DNA of 23,965 nucleotides from a virus (IMGVR_UViG_3300029309_000347:1-23965), one strand, 5' to 3'; positions 13,581 through 20,571 are shown, numbered from the stretch's first letter. Numbers and translations: made by a program. The notes: generated by a model from the letters alone, not told the origin.

Positions 13581-13869
13581 TTATATCTCCATTTTTATCT
13601 GCGTGTAATGAACCAGCCATAGTTATGTATGCTGCTGCATCCACATAGTTATCTCGTACATACACACCAGGTACAGATGCACGACATAACTTAACAGCTG
13701 CCATGCATTTGCACACTTGATCTGCATCTATCTTCTGATCTAAAATAACACTCCACATTGTTGCAATATTTTCATGGTTCTTTTTAAAATCACCATAAAA
13801 ACTTTTGCGGTCTTCTGTTACTAAGTCAGCAGCTTCGACCAACATATCTGTGCTTTCTTTGTAGTGCAT
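13561..13869 (-). CDS. DUF6378-like protein
   Basis: 102 aa. The pattern RKSFYGDFKKNHENIATMWS, then IDADQVCKCMAAVKLCRAS and RDNYVDAAAYITMAG matches a phage family of the form RxxxYGdpxxNHexIAxlWsxyL...vxxmmxllKxaRl...DsxvDxAGYaal. The family resembles a helical bundle of MazG/nucleotide-pyrophosphohydrolase style in size and charge, but its function is not established to my knowledge. The start lies in the stop of the preceding gene (TAATG). Confidence 0.7.
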   Translation of the reverse strand: MHYKESTDMLVEAADLVTEDRKSFYGDFKKNHENIATMWSVILDQKIDADQVCKCMAAVKLCRASVPGVYVRDNYVDAAAYITMAGSLHADKNGDINDRSTS

Positions 13870-14093
13870 TATTTTAAATCAGGCTCCTTCCTATCTTTTA
13901 CTTGTATGCCAATATACTTTGTGCCACTTTGGCTTTCATTTTTATAAGCATTAATTTTTATTTCATCTCCAGCTTCAACATCGTAAGGCATTCTTATTGT
14001 GCCAAACCAATCATGCTTATCTCCGTTTTCTTCTTTCTTTTTATTTGTAAAAAGATTTCCTTTACCTGGTTGTAATTCAAATGGTTTATCCAT
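13869..14093 (-). CDS. Small beta-rich protein, possibly OB-fold-like
   Basis: 74 aa from the ATG at 14093, chosen because GAGG lies six bases upstream; the ATG at 14105 lacks such a site. The sequence GKGNLFTNKKKEENGDKHDWFGTI is familiar from small phage proteins of the form GxLFkNxkk..hpdyxGxi...xisaWxkeskxGxkYxxlxV, often found beside recombination genes, related in pattern to DUF736. Here the end reads INAYKNESQSGTKYIGIQVK. It might bind single-stranded DNA; that is inference from context and fold. Confidence 0.6.
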   Translation of the reverse strand: MDKPFELQPGKGNLFTNKKKEENGDKHDWFGTIRMPYDVEAGDEIKINAYKNESQSGTKYIGIQVKDRKEPDLK

Positions 14094-14799
14094 ACCAATC
14101 CTCATCTTCTTCTATTGTTTTTGGTGTACCTTCCTCCATTCTCTTTTTCTCTTTTGCAAAAAGGTCATTTAGATCTTTATGCTGTTCTAATAATGTATCG
14201 TGGTTCATTAATATTTTATTTAAATCACCTAAATGTTTTGCAGCCGAGATCAGCTGACGTAGATCTTCTTTACTAATTAAGGTTTTATGTTTTACTTTAC
14301 TGCCAGCATCACTCGGTGGTGCATCTTGGTTAGCTATGTCATTACTCTTTTCCTTTCTCTCAACACCAGCCATTTCATCAGCTGATGCAAATTCATTTCC
14401 AGAGATACCAATCATTGTCAATGCACGACCAAGCGAACTTGTTTGTGCGTTTTCGAGAGCTGAAGTCATATTGACATGACTGGAACCTCTGATCTCCTCG
14501 GCTATACCAGTAGCCAAGAATTTGTTTTTATAAAAAATTTCTGTTTTACAAATGACTGATCCAGGAAAGTATGAAGTAACTTCTTTTCCTTGCTTTAAAA
14601 CTTTGTATGAATATGGCTGCACAATTTCGTAAGTAGATGTGTACCCAGCATCCATGCCAAAATATTTTCTAAATATATCGTTACGAATTTTTACTGGTGC
14701 GTACCATTTCTTACCAAAGCGTACTAAATCTTTTTGTTCTAAAGTATTTGTTTCTTGTATTGCTTGTTTTAAAACATCATTCAGCTGTCTTGTATCCAT
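14086..14799 (-). CDS. ERF/Rad52-like single-strand annealing protein
   Basis: 237 aa from the ATG at 14799, which is preceded by AAGGAG at the right distance; the upstream ATG at 14817 is less likely. The signature FLATGIAEEIRG...TSALENAQTSSLGRALTMIG (core at about residues 100-130) is that of phage ERF-type recombinases, with the invariant ENAxTSAxGRAL. The C-terminal third is charged and probably disordered, ending in the acidic EEDEDWYG often seen in single-strand-binding partners. It pairs with the nuclease encoded just upstream to form a recombination module. Confidence 0.75.
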   Translation of the reverse strand: MDTRQLNDVLKQAIQETNTLEQKDLVRFGKKWYAPVKIRNDIFRKYFGMDAGYTSTYEIVQPYSYKVLKQGKEVTSYFPGSVICKTEIFYKNKFLATGIAEEIRGSSHVNMTSALENAQTSSLGRALTMIGISGNEFASADEMAGVERKEKSNDIANQDAPPSDAGSKVKHKTLISKEDLRQLISAAKHLGDLNKILMNHDTLLEQHKDLNDLFAKEKKRMEEGTPKTIEEDEDWYG

Positions 14800-15604
14800 A
14801 CATCTCCTTTGCTTCATCTAAAAATACGTTGCCTATTTCCCAATAGTATTTTGTAAAATCTGGTTGTACCACTTTAAATGGATCATCCAGCTTTGCTATC
14901 TCTTGTTTTATTTTTAAATCGGTAATCATATTGTGCATTGCTTCTTTGTGTTTACATGCAGCCACTTCATGAATCATAATACCGTCTTTTTCTTTTCCAT
15001 TTACATGCAGTATCCAAGTTGGTTTTTTTGTTGCGTAATAATAAAAGGATGCTTGTTGTAAATGTGATGACAATACTTTTGTTGGTAATGCTTTTGTTGA
15101 AAAACTAAATGTACCATCTTTCTTTGGTTTGTTTTTTCTTGACCAGCTAGTTTTTAATTCAACTATTTTGTCTGGTGTTTGTATATCTGTTCTTCCAATG
15201 ATGGGTAAAACTAATTCGTCATCAACAAGATTAACATAATTTTCAAAAACAACTTTATCTCCTGGTTTGATACCAAGTATTTCTAAACCTCTCATAGCAT
15301 TCGCTACTGTTTGTTTTATCTGTTCTCTTTCATACTCCCATCTTGCTGCATCAAGATCATCTTCCCAATATTTAAAATTATCATAAAAAGGTTTTGGATC
15401 TACCTGACCAGTAAGTCTTGCAGCTACTGTATCACCAACAATATTACCGCATTGCATTGATGATTTTATTTTAAATTTTCTTCTTTTCTCCTGGTCGCAT
15501 TCTAAATATTTGTAGACGTATACATCTAAAGGCATATTTGCTTGACTGGGTGAGAAGTGATCCATGCCACGATTGAGGAAATATGGTGGAATAATAGACT
15601 GCAT
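14777..15604 (-). CDS. Cas4/RecB-like PD-(D/E)xK exonuclease
   Basis: 275 aa. Active-site candidates are D140 (IIGRTD), E149 and K151 (KIVELKTSW), followed by a Gln motif in SSHLQQASFYYYATKKP. An HFSPSQAN opening and CGNIVGDTVAARL helix match the usual N-terminal part of PD-(D/E)xK exonucleases. It should resect DNA ends for the annealing protein whose gene overlaps its 3' end by about 20 bases. No strong ribosome-binding site is visible before the ATG at 15604; M14 (15565) is an alternative. First gene of the leftward operon. Confidence 0.8.
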   Translation of the reverse strand: MQSIIPPYFLNRGMDHFSPSQANMPLDVYVYKYLECDQEKRRKFKIKSSMQCGNIVGDTVAARLTGQVDPKPFYDNFKYWEDDLDAARWEYEREQIKQTVANAMRGLEILGIKPGDKVVFENYVNLVDDELVLPIIGRTDIQTPDKIVELKTSWSRKNKPKKDGTFSFSTKALPTKVLSSHLQQASFYYYATKKPTWILHVNGKEKDGIMIHEVAACKHKEAMHNMITDLKIKQEIAKLDDPFKVVQPDFTKYYWEIGNVFLDEAKEMYGYKTAE

Positions 15605-15646
15605 GTGTCATAGATACAGAGAATGAAATAAAATTAAATAGTAAAA

Positions 15647-15663
15647 TCTACAAAGATTGTAGA
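15647..15663 (-). promoter_or_regulatory. Inverted repeat between repressor and nuclease genes
   Basis: TCTACA-AAGAT-TGTAGA is a perfect 6-bp inverted repeat. On the minus strand it is followed by TTTTACTATTTAATTTTATT, so it could be a weak terminator after the repressor gene. It could equally be an operator controlling the leftward operon. The 110-base gap (15605-15714) holds nothing else I can support. Confidence 0.35.
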
Positions 15664-15714
15664 AGTTGAGAACCTACAGAGAAACTTTTGTGAGTAAAGT
15701 GTTAGTAATTAGTT

Positions 15715-16311
15715 TTAGTAGTCAGTAAATAGAAAAGCACTGTCATATGTTGCTAAAAACGCACCAAACATAGCACCATCTAATGATGGTAAAGGATCTC
15801 TTGGTACATACCAATTGTAAGCAGAATAATGATCGTCACATCTTGAAATAATACACGCTTTAGTTTCACCAGTTGCAAACTTAACTAATCCAGCTTGTTC
15901 CTTTTGACTTATGAATTCTATATTTTTAAATTTTTGAAATACACTTACAAAACCGTATGAATAACCTTGTGTAAATGATTGATCTACAGCAATAATATTA
16001 TTAGTTGAGTTCCACCACCAAGATGCAGTTGCAACTTTTATTTGTGGTCTTTGTTCAGTTTCTTTGTAAAATACTGCTGTACCACTATGATCAATGTAAC
16101 AATTACATTGTCTTGATATTGGCTTTATTAAAAATTTAGAAATATCTACAGCCAAATATTCAGCATATTTTTTTAATACATCTATACCTATGTTATCCTG
16201 GTTCATGTGTCTTGATACAGATCTATGATCTATACCTAAATATTCTGCTGCTTCTTTTTGAGATTTGCCTTCTACTTTTTTTTCCAAGAAGACTTCTTTA
16301 AGTCTATGCAT
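15715..16311 (-). CDS. Phage repressor-like HTH protein without a recognisable S24 domain
   Basis: 198 aa from the ATG at 16311, which follows GGAAGGA by seven bases. A second in-frame ATG at 16338 (207 aa) has no ribosome-binding site and would be nearly leaderless. Residues ~15-37 (SQKEAAEYLGIDHRSVSRHM) are a clear helix-turn-helix. The remaining ~140 residues are beta-rich with WWW and a QCNCYID segment and a CDDHYSAYNWYVPRD stretch. I see no Ala-Gly cleavage site or Ser/Lys dyad of the LexA/cI protease. Divergent from the 16439 operon, it is the best candidate for the lysogeny repressor. How it would be induced is unclear. Confidence 0.7.
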   Translation of the reverse strand: MHRLKEVFLEKKVEGKSQKEAAEYLGIDHRSVSRHMNQDNIGIDVLKKYAEYLAVDISKFLIKPISRQCNCYIDHSGTAVFYKETEQRPQIKVATASWWWNSTNNIIAVDQSFTQGYSYGFVSVFQKFKNIEFISQKEQAGLVKFATGETKACIISRCDDHYSAYNWYVPRDPLPSLDGAMFGAFLATYDSAFLFTDY

Positions 16312-16350
16312 GCAATGTTCCTTCCGTTTAGGTGTCATATATTATTTTGT

Positions 16351-16378
16351 TTTATACACAATAGACACTGTATGTACA
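16351..16378 (-). promoter_or_regulatory. Possible leftward promoter and operator of the repressor gene
   Basis: On the minus strand TGTACA (16373-16378) and TATAAA (16351-16356) are 16 bases apart and resemble -35 and -10 elements. The stretch AGTGTACATACAGTGT contains AGTGT twice at 11-bp spacing and a TGTACA palindrome, which could be an operator. Transcription would begin about 16344. The divergent rightward promoter for 16439 must lie in 16379-16438, but I cannot place it with confidence. Confidence 0.35.
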
Positions 16379-16438
16379 CTTTTTATTCTCCAATGTTTCT
16401 GTCTATGCAATAATCTACGGTTCTGGTAGATAAAAGTT

Positions 16439-16762
16439 ATGGATAACCTGGGGATTGCCAAAATTCTTGCAGAAGAATGTTGGTTAGTTGTCTGGAAAGA
16501 TCCGACTGAAGGTGATCGTTCTTGGAAAACTGAGTTCGATGGAAAAGCATCGGTGAATGTCGATGTTGGTTGGATGACAGACAATCCCAATGATCCAGAT
16601 GAGTATGTTTTGTTTCGTAGCAGATCTATCGTCATTGATGATCCAGAAAAAGGCAGCGAGATCTACATACCCAAAGGCTGCATCAAAGAGAGATACAGAC
16701 TTACAATACAAGGAGAAAGAGAAAAACATGATACAACCACAACTATCACAAGAACCAACTAA
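16439..16762 (+). CDS. Hypothetical acidic protein, first rightward early gene
   Basis: 107 aa. Trp- and Asp-rich N-terminal half (CWLVVWKDPTEGDRSWKTEF, then VDVGWMTDNPNDPDEYVLF), then IYIPKGCIKERYRL. No family recognised, and no membrane segment. There is no good ribosome-binding sequence before the ATG. It is transcribed away from the repressor, so it is in a cro-like or early-control position, but it has no helix-turn-helix. The 3' end overlaps the next gene by 35 bases. Confidence 0.55.
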   Translation: MDNLGIAKILAEECWLVVWKDPTEGDRSWKTEFDGKASVNVDVGWMTDNPNDPDEYVLFRSRSIVIDDPEKGSEIYIPKGCIKERYRLTIQGEREKHDTTTTITRTN

Positions 16763-16922
16763 AACTAAATCAGATTATCTTGCCAGAATGTTTGTCGACA
16801 ACCTGGCTGACAGATACATTTGGATTTGTAAAGAAACAAAAAATACCTGGTCTAATTTTGAACACGATTGTTTAGTTGCTGCTGAGAATACATGCTTGAA
16901 AAGTGGAAGCTCTACAAAATAA
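16728..16922 (+). CDS. Small hypothetical protein, early operon
   Basis: 64 aa from the ATG at 16728, preceded by AAGGAGA with suitable spacing; the longer frame from 16590 runs through the upstream gene and is not favoured. The sequence is helical (KSDYLARMFVDNLADRYIWI, then FEHDCLVAAENTCLKSG) with three Cys. No family recognised. It overlaps both neighbours, so it is part of one early transcript. Confidence 0.55.
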   Translation: MIQPQLSQEPTKTKSDYLARMFVDNLADRYIWICKETKNTWSNFEHDCLVAAENTCLKSGSSTK

Positions 16923-17464
16923 TTATATTCAAACAAGAACTAACGGATGCTGACAAAATGGTCTGCTTCGCTTTGTTGGATCACCAGGGATCAACTGGTA
17001 AAATTTTCCCCAGCAATAAGCGACTGCAACTAATGACTGGCTTATCTGATAGGCAGATCAATCGTAGTACAAAGAAGCTGCATGATTTAGATTTGATACA
17101 TAAGGAAAAAACAAAAGGTAAAAATTTTTATACACCTAACTTCCACATCATAAATAAGAAGTATGACAGAGCTGTCTTAAAAACTATGACACCACCGTCA
17201 CCTCCTACTAAACTAACTATATCTAATAATAATAATAAACTTACATCCATAATTAAAAATTTAACAAAGAGAAGTAATCCAAATTATCGTGCAGTAGTAA
17301 ACAATGGATTGTCGTACCAGGAGAATAGACACAACAAGATAATTAAACAAGTGCAGCAGAAACTATCACGACATCAATTTACACAGTGGATGATGGTTTA
17401 TGAAGAAGAAACAACAAGAGATAATGCTATGCGTTATGCAACTGAGGTTCTTGGATGCAAATAG
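16892..17464 (+). CDS. Winged-helix protein, probable replication initiator-like
   Basis: 190 aa. Residues ~13-75 (LTDADKMVCFALLDHQG, FPSNKRLQLMTGLSDRQINR, LHDLDLIHKEKTKGKNFY) form the HTH_36-type winged helix found at the N-terminus of phage O-like replication proteins. The middle is Asn- and Lys-rich and probably disordered. The C-terminal ~55 residues (KQVQQKLSRHQFTQWMMVYEEET) are helical and could contact host helicase. No ATPase or primase motifs exist. With no DNA polymerase in the window, such a protein could bring host machinery to an origin. The last bases overlap the next gene. Confidence 0.6.
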   Translation: MLEKWKLYKIIIFKQELTDADKMVCFALLDHQGSTGKIFPSNKRLQLMTGLSDRQINRSTKKLHDLDLIHKEKTKGKNFYTPNFHIINKKYDRAVLKTMTPPSPPTKLTISNNNNKLTSIIKNLTKRSNPNYRAVVNNGLSYQENRHNKIIKQVQQKLSRHQFTQWMMVYEEETTRDNAMRYATEVLGCK

Positions 17465-17871
17465 AGATAAGCCAAAAAGAATTATGGAGTTGGTTCGAAG
17501 ATAGTATTCGTACTGGTAAACGATTACCTGGTGCAATTAAGAAACAAAAACTATCGTATTGGATGGATTATCCTGATGAATACTGGACAACCTATGGTTA
17601 TCATGATGTATCCATGCGATTACCACCACCAGCAAGTAGAAGTATATCCAGGTTTATATTTATCCTGGAAGCTATTCGATTTGTACCTGAAGTAGAAGAT
17701 AGAAAACTTATCTGGAAAAGAGCAGCTAAACATCCTTGGAAATTATTAGAAAGAGAATTTGGTATGCATCGTACTAACTTGCATAAAAAAATTAAGAAAG
17801 AATTATTGCGAATAACATTTAAAATACATGATGAAAAAAAAATGCTACAAAAACTACGAAAGTTGTTATAA
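17455..17871 (+). CDS. DUF6362-like DNA-binding protein
   Basis: 138 aa. The motif order MRLPPPASRSISRFIFILEA, then EDRKLIWKRAAKHPWKLLER and EFGMHRTNLHKKIKKEL matches DUF6362, a family of alphaproteobacterial phages and prophages with a resolvase-like helix-turn-helix at its C-terminal side. It is usually found close to replication or terminase genes, as here. It may be a late-gene activator or a packaging-related regulator. The ATG lies in the stop region of the upstream gene. It is followed by a hairpin that probably ends the early transcript. Confidence 0.7.
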   Translation: MQIEISQKELWSWFEDSIRTGKRLPGAIKKQKLSYWMDYPDEYWTTYGYHDVSMRLPPPASRSISRFIFILEAIRFVPEVEDRKLIWKRAAKHPWKLLEREFGMHRTNLHKKIKKELLRITFKIHDEKKMLQKLRKLL

Positions 17872-17903
17872 GGAAGTATATACTCAGAATAGTTCTGGGT
17901 GTT

Positions 17904-17939
17904 GTACTGACCATTTAGCTTCAGTACTCTTTTTCTCTT
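17904..17939 (+). terminator. Probable rho-independent terminator after the early operon
   Basis: GTACTGA (17904-17910) pairs perfectly with TCAGTAC (17921-17927), with a 10-base loop, followed by TCTTTTTCTCTT. The stem has only three G-C pairs, so it is weak to moderate. It lies just before the ATG at 17943, so it separates the early and packaging operons or acts as an attenuator of the latter. A smaller CAGAA/TTCTG hairpin precedes it. Confidence 0.5.
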
Positions 17940-17942
17940 AGC

Positions 17943-18209
17943 ATGGTAGGTAGACCGTTACGCAAAGTGTTTTGCAATGCAAGACGTAAGTATGATGGTT
18001 TACCTTGCCAAGCAAAAGCAATGAAGAATGGTAAATGTAAATTGCATGGAGGAATGTCAAGTGGTCAAAAAACAATCAATGGAAAAGTCAAAGCCTATCA
18101 AAACCTTAAACCGTTCAAAGAATGGTCTGTCGACAAAATCAGACAATACGTTGAAAGAAAGTATATTGATAAAGTTGATGGAAGGAATACCATTGACCAG
18201 GATCTGTAA
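17943..18209 (+). CDS. HGGMS-type zinc-finger protein
   Basis: 88 aa. C11, C22, C32 and H35 in VFCNARRKYDGLPCQAKAM and GKCKLHGGMSSGQKT are the hallmark of a small family with HGGxSTGPKT found in phages next to terminase genes, likely a zinc finger. The family-like part runs to about NLKPFK. The rest (EWSVDKIRQYVERKYI) overlaps the terminase small-subunit frame. There is no clear ribosome-binding site; the ATG is four bases after a T-rich hairpin tail. It could help recognise packaging DNA, but that is from context. Confidence 0.7.
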   Translation: MVGRPLRKVFCNARRKYDGLPCQAKAMKNGKCKLHGGMSSGQKTINGKVKAYQNLKPFKEWSVDKIRQYVERKYIDKVDGRNTIDQDL

Positions 18210-18543
18210 AGAGAATGACTTACCAAGTGTAACTAAAGTTTACTCCTGGATGTCAGCTGACGAAGACTTTGCAACTAAAGTTAAGACTGCACGAATGAAT
18301 GGTGCATTAACAAACTTGGAACAAGGCTTTGAAGAAATGCAAGAGTTATCGAAGAACAAAGATTTAAGTCATGTGGATGTGACTTTGTTGAATACTAAAC
18401 TTTATCATCTACGTTGGGTTGCTTCTAAGATTATACCGCAGTTCAATGACAAGATGGTGAATGAACACAAAGGAGATATAAGTTTTAAGATTGGATGGGA
18501 TGATGGAAATGATGCATTATCTAACCAGCCAAAAAAAGTATAA
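18061..18543 (+). CDS. terS: Terminase small subunit
   Basis: 160 aa from a GTG at 18061, chosen because GGAGG (18048-18052) lies eight bases upstream; ATGs at 18028, 18046 and 18079 lack this. The core LKESILIKLMEGIPLTRICK, then VTKVYSWMSADEDFATKVKTARM is the DNA-binding helix-turn-helix of phage small terminases. The C-terminal WVASKIIPQFNDKM and a Lys-rich end match related subunits. It should recognise the packaging site and load the large subunit. The first ~50 codons overlap the zinc-finger gene in a different frame, an overlap of 149 bases. TerL follows after two small genes. Confidence 0.8.
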   Translation: MVKKQSMEKSKPIKTLNRSKNGLSTKSDNTLKESILIKLMEGIPLTRICKENDLPSVTKVYSWMSADEDFATKVKTARMNGALTNLEQGFEEMQELSKNKDLSHVDVTLLNTKLYHLRWVASKIIPQFNDKMVNEHKGDISFKIGWDDGNDALSNQPKKV

Positions 18544-18573
18544 TGCACGCATCATGAGGTTCTGACATCAGAT

Positions 18574-18592
18574 CCATAGCATATCCATAGCA
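18574..18592 (-). repeat. TGCTATGG direct pair, copy 3, inverted, after terS
   Basis: CCATAGCA occurs at 18574-18581 and 18585-18592 with TAT between; on the minus strand this is the same TGCTATGG pair with 11-bp period and trailing AT as the two attP-flanking copies. It begins 30 bases after the terS stop and 5.8 kb from attP. The rest of the 18544-18782 gap has no gene I can support on the plus strand. Confidence 0.6.
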
Positions 18593-18782
18593 ATTTATTT
18601 TTTTGTTTGTTTTGCTTGGTTCGTTACGGTGTTTGAAACCATAAGGGTTTACGTTGCCAGGTAAAATAAAAAAAAAGTCTAGGGTTTCTGCGTTGTTTTT
18701 TACAAAGTAGTCTGCGTGGCACCCCCCAAAAACACCTGGCTGGGTAGTATAGTGTATTGTATCCCATCCTGAAGCTACAGCC

Positions 18783-18956
18783 ATGTACGAACAATTATTT
18801 TCAAGCATAACAATAAACGAAAAAGAAATGAAAGTTGTTATTGAGTTCAAAGGTTTTGATACAACCGAGGAATGTGAATACTTTGTAAAAGATCTTTCAC
18901 AATTTTTTTCTTTTAGTAATATTCAACACGATGTCGGCAAAAAAACAATCCACTGA
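18783..18956 (+). CDS. 57-residue hypothetical protein before terL
   Basis: Starts MYEQLFSSITINEKEMK and continues VVIEFKGFDTTEECEYFVKD, a balanced soluble sequence with an alpha-beta look, ending GKKTIH. There is no strong ribosome-binding sequence. It overlaps the next small ORF by 26 bases. No family recognised. The residue pattern is protein-like, which is the main reason for calling it. Confidence 0.55.
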   Translation: MYEQLFSSITINEKEMKVVIEFKGFDTTEECEYFVKDLSQFFSFSNIQHDVGKKTIH

Positions 18957-19122
18957 GATTTCGAAAGAAGAATACAAGAAGTTAGAAAACATTGCTTCTT
19001 TTCTTACGCATGGGTTCACCATAGGAAAAGACAGCACTGTCTGGAAGGTAAATGTCAGAAAAAAAAATAATAATACCGTATCATCCAAGAAAACCACAAA
19101 GGGAGATACATCAAGCACTTGA
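18931..19122 (+). CDS. 63-residue hypothetical protein overlapping terL start
   Basis: Reads MSAKKQSTEISKEEYKKLEN, then FLTHGFTIGKDSTVWKVNVR and a Lys/Thr/Ser-rich tail. It lacks a clear ribosome-binding site and overlaps the upstream small ORF and the first 71 bases of terL. The helical charged N-terminus looks real; the low-complexity tail lies entirely within the terL overlap. No family recognised. Confidence 0.5.
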   Translation: MSAKKQSTEISKEEYKKLENIASFLTHGFTIGKDSTVWKVNVRKKNNNTVSSKKTTKGDTSST

Positions 19123-20338
19123 TAAGCATAGGTTCGCAGTAATCATAGCACATAGAAGACTAGGTAAAAGTTTGAGTGCTATCTTACATCTAATAAAGTT
19201 TGCATTCACACATACTTTACCAAATGTAAGAATGGGTTATGTAGCACCACAGTTTAAACAAGCAAAGTCTATTGCCTGGGATTATGTGAAACAATTTACA
19301 AAAGAAATACCAGGAATGAAATATAACGAAACAGAACTTCGTTGTGACTTTCCAAACGGTGCAAGATTAACATTGTATGGTGTTGATTCAAATCCTGATG
19401 CACTCCGTGGAAATTATTTTGATATGGTTGTGATGGATGAAGTTCAGTTAATAGATGAAGATATTTTTCCTAAAGTCATTCTTCCCAGTTTGGCAGATAG
19501 AAAAGGTAGATGCCTGTTTATAGGCACCCCCAGATCTACAAGAAACTATCTTTATGAATTATATAAAAAAGCGAAAGCTGATCCTTCCTGGTTCTGCAAA
19601 ATCTATAAAGCTAGTGAAACAAATATTATAGAACCAATAGAACTAAAGCAGCTAAAGAACAACATGACCGATGAAGAATATCGGCAAGAGCTAGAATGCG
19701 ACTTCTCCGCAGCCATTAACGGTTCGATCTATGGCAAGATTATGGATAAGTTAGATGGAGAAAATAGAATAAAAGATATAAATGTTGATCCAGGCTACCC
19801 AGTACACACTGCCTGGGATCTAGGAATAAGTGATAGTACAACAATTATATTTTTTCAGGAAATAGGCAGACAGTTATATTTTATAGATTGTGTATCCAAA
19901 ACTGGAGAAGGCTTACCTTGGTTTATAAAATTTATAAAAGATGAAAAAGATTATGTGTATGGTAATCACTATGCACCTCATGACATCGAACAAAGAGATT
20001 TCTCGAATGGTTTATCCAGGAGAGAGGTAGCTTATCAGTTAGGCATACGATTTCGTGTGGCTCCGAAGCTGCCAGTAGAAGAAGGCATACACATGACGAG
20101 CATGATGTTGCAACGAAGTTATTTTGATGCAAAGAATTGTGAGTTGTTGATAGATGCTCTTAGACACTATCACCGCAAGTGGTCAGTGAATAATAAATTT
20201 TTTTCTAAACCAGTTCATGATTGGAGTTCACATTTTTGTGATGCTGCAAGAACTGCATCCGTTTCCTTACGAGAAGGCACAAGCGGAAAACAACCGCCAC
20301 AACAGTTGGCACAAAGCGAATACCAAGTATTTGCATAG
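19052..20338 (+). CDS. terL: Terminase large subunit
   Basis: 428 aa. The N-terminal ATPase has Walker A AHRRLGKS (residues 33-40) and Walker B VVMDE (D129, E130). The C-terminal RNase-H-like nuclease has AWDLGISDS (D256) and KPVHDWSSHFCDAAR (D390, D397), with GNHYAPHDIEQRD between. It is complete and of normal length for podovirus-type terminases. The motor pumps DNA through the portal and cuts it. GGAAGGT lies just before the ATG. Headful or cohesive-end packaging cannot be told from this alone. Confidence 0.92.
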   Translation: MSEKKIIIPYHPRKPQREIHQALDKHRFAVIIAHRRLGKSLSAILHLIKFAFTHTLPNVRMGYVAPQFKQAKSIAWDYVKQFTKEIPGMKYNETELRCDFPNGARLTLYGVDSNPDALRGNYFDMVVMDEVQLIDEDIFPKVILPSLADRKGRCLFIGTPRSTRNYLYELYKKAKADPSWFCKIYKASETNIIEPIELKQLKNNMTDEEYRQELECDFSAAINGSIYGKIMDKLDGENRIKDINVDPGYPVHTAWDLGISDSTTIIFFQEIGRQLYFIDCVSKTGEGLPWFIKFIKDEKDYVYGNHYAPHDIEQRDFSNGLSRREVAYQLGIRFRVAPKLPVEEGIHMTSMMLQRSYFDAKNCELLIDALRHYHRKWSVNNKFFSKPVHDWSSHFCDAARTASVSLREGTSGKQPPQQLAQSEYQVFA

Positions 20339-20346
20339 GATATGAA

Positions 20347-20571
20347 ATGGGATTTTTAAAACCAAAAATTGAAATGCCGCCACCAGTTCCACCTATAAGT
20401 GATTTGCCTGAAGCACCATCTATAGATGATCCAAGTGTTGATGAAGCTGGGGAAGAAGCAAAGAAAAAAACTAAAAAGAAAAAAGGTAGAAAGTCTACCA
20501 TACTTACTGGAATGATGGGAGATCAGAATACAGTAGAACTAAACAATCCAACTTTACTAGGAGGTAATTAA
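20347..20571 (+). CDS. LxGG-tailed small protein A
   Basis: 74 aa. A Pro-rich acidic N-terminus (MGFLKPKIEMPPPVPPISD), a Lys-rich middle, and a C-terminal block KSTILTGMMGDQ followed by NNPTLLGGN. The same block ends the next protein, so the two are paralogs by their C-termini. Similar short genes with a TILTGxxG...LLGG ending occur between terminase and portal in marine podoviruses, from memory, without assigned function. The last codon runs into the next start (TAATG). A head- or packaging-associated role is inferred from position. Confidence 0.65.
   Translation: MGFLKPKIEMPPPVPPISDLPEAPSIDDPSVDEAGEEAKKKTKKKKGRKSTILTGMMGDQNTVELNNPTLLGGN

Noticed and set aside
16590-16727. N-terminal extension of the 64-residue early protein
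   Set aside because: It runs through the upstream gene in another frame, whereas the ATG at 16728 has a good AAGGAGA site.
16342-16729. Minus-strand frames opposite the 16439 gene
   Set aside because: They run through the control region and have no ribosome-binding site; the rightward genes fit better with spacing and start signals.
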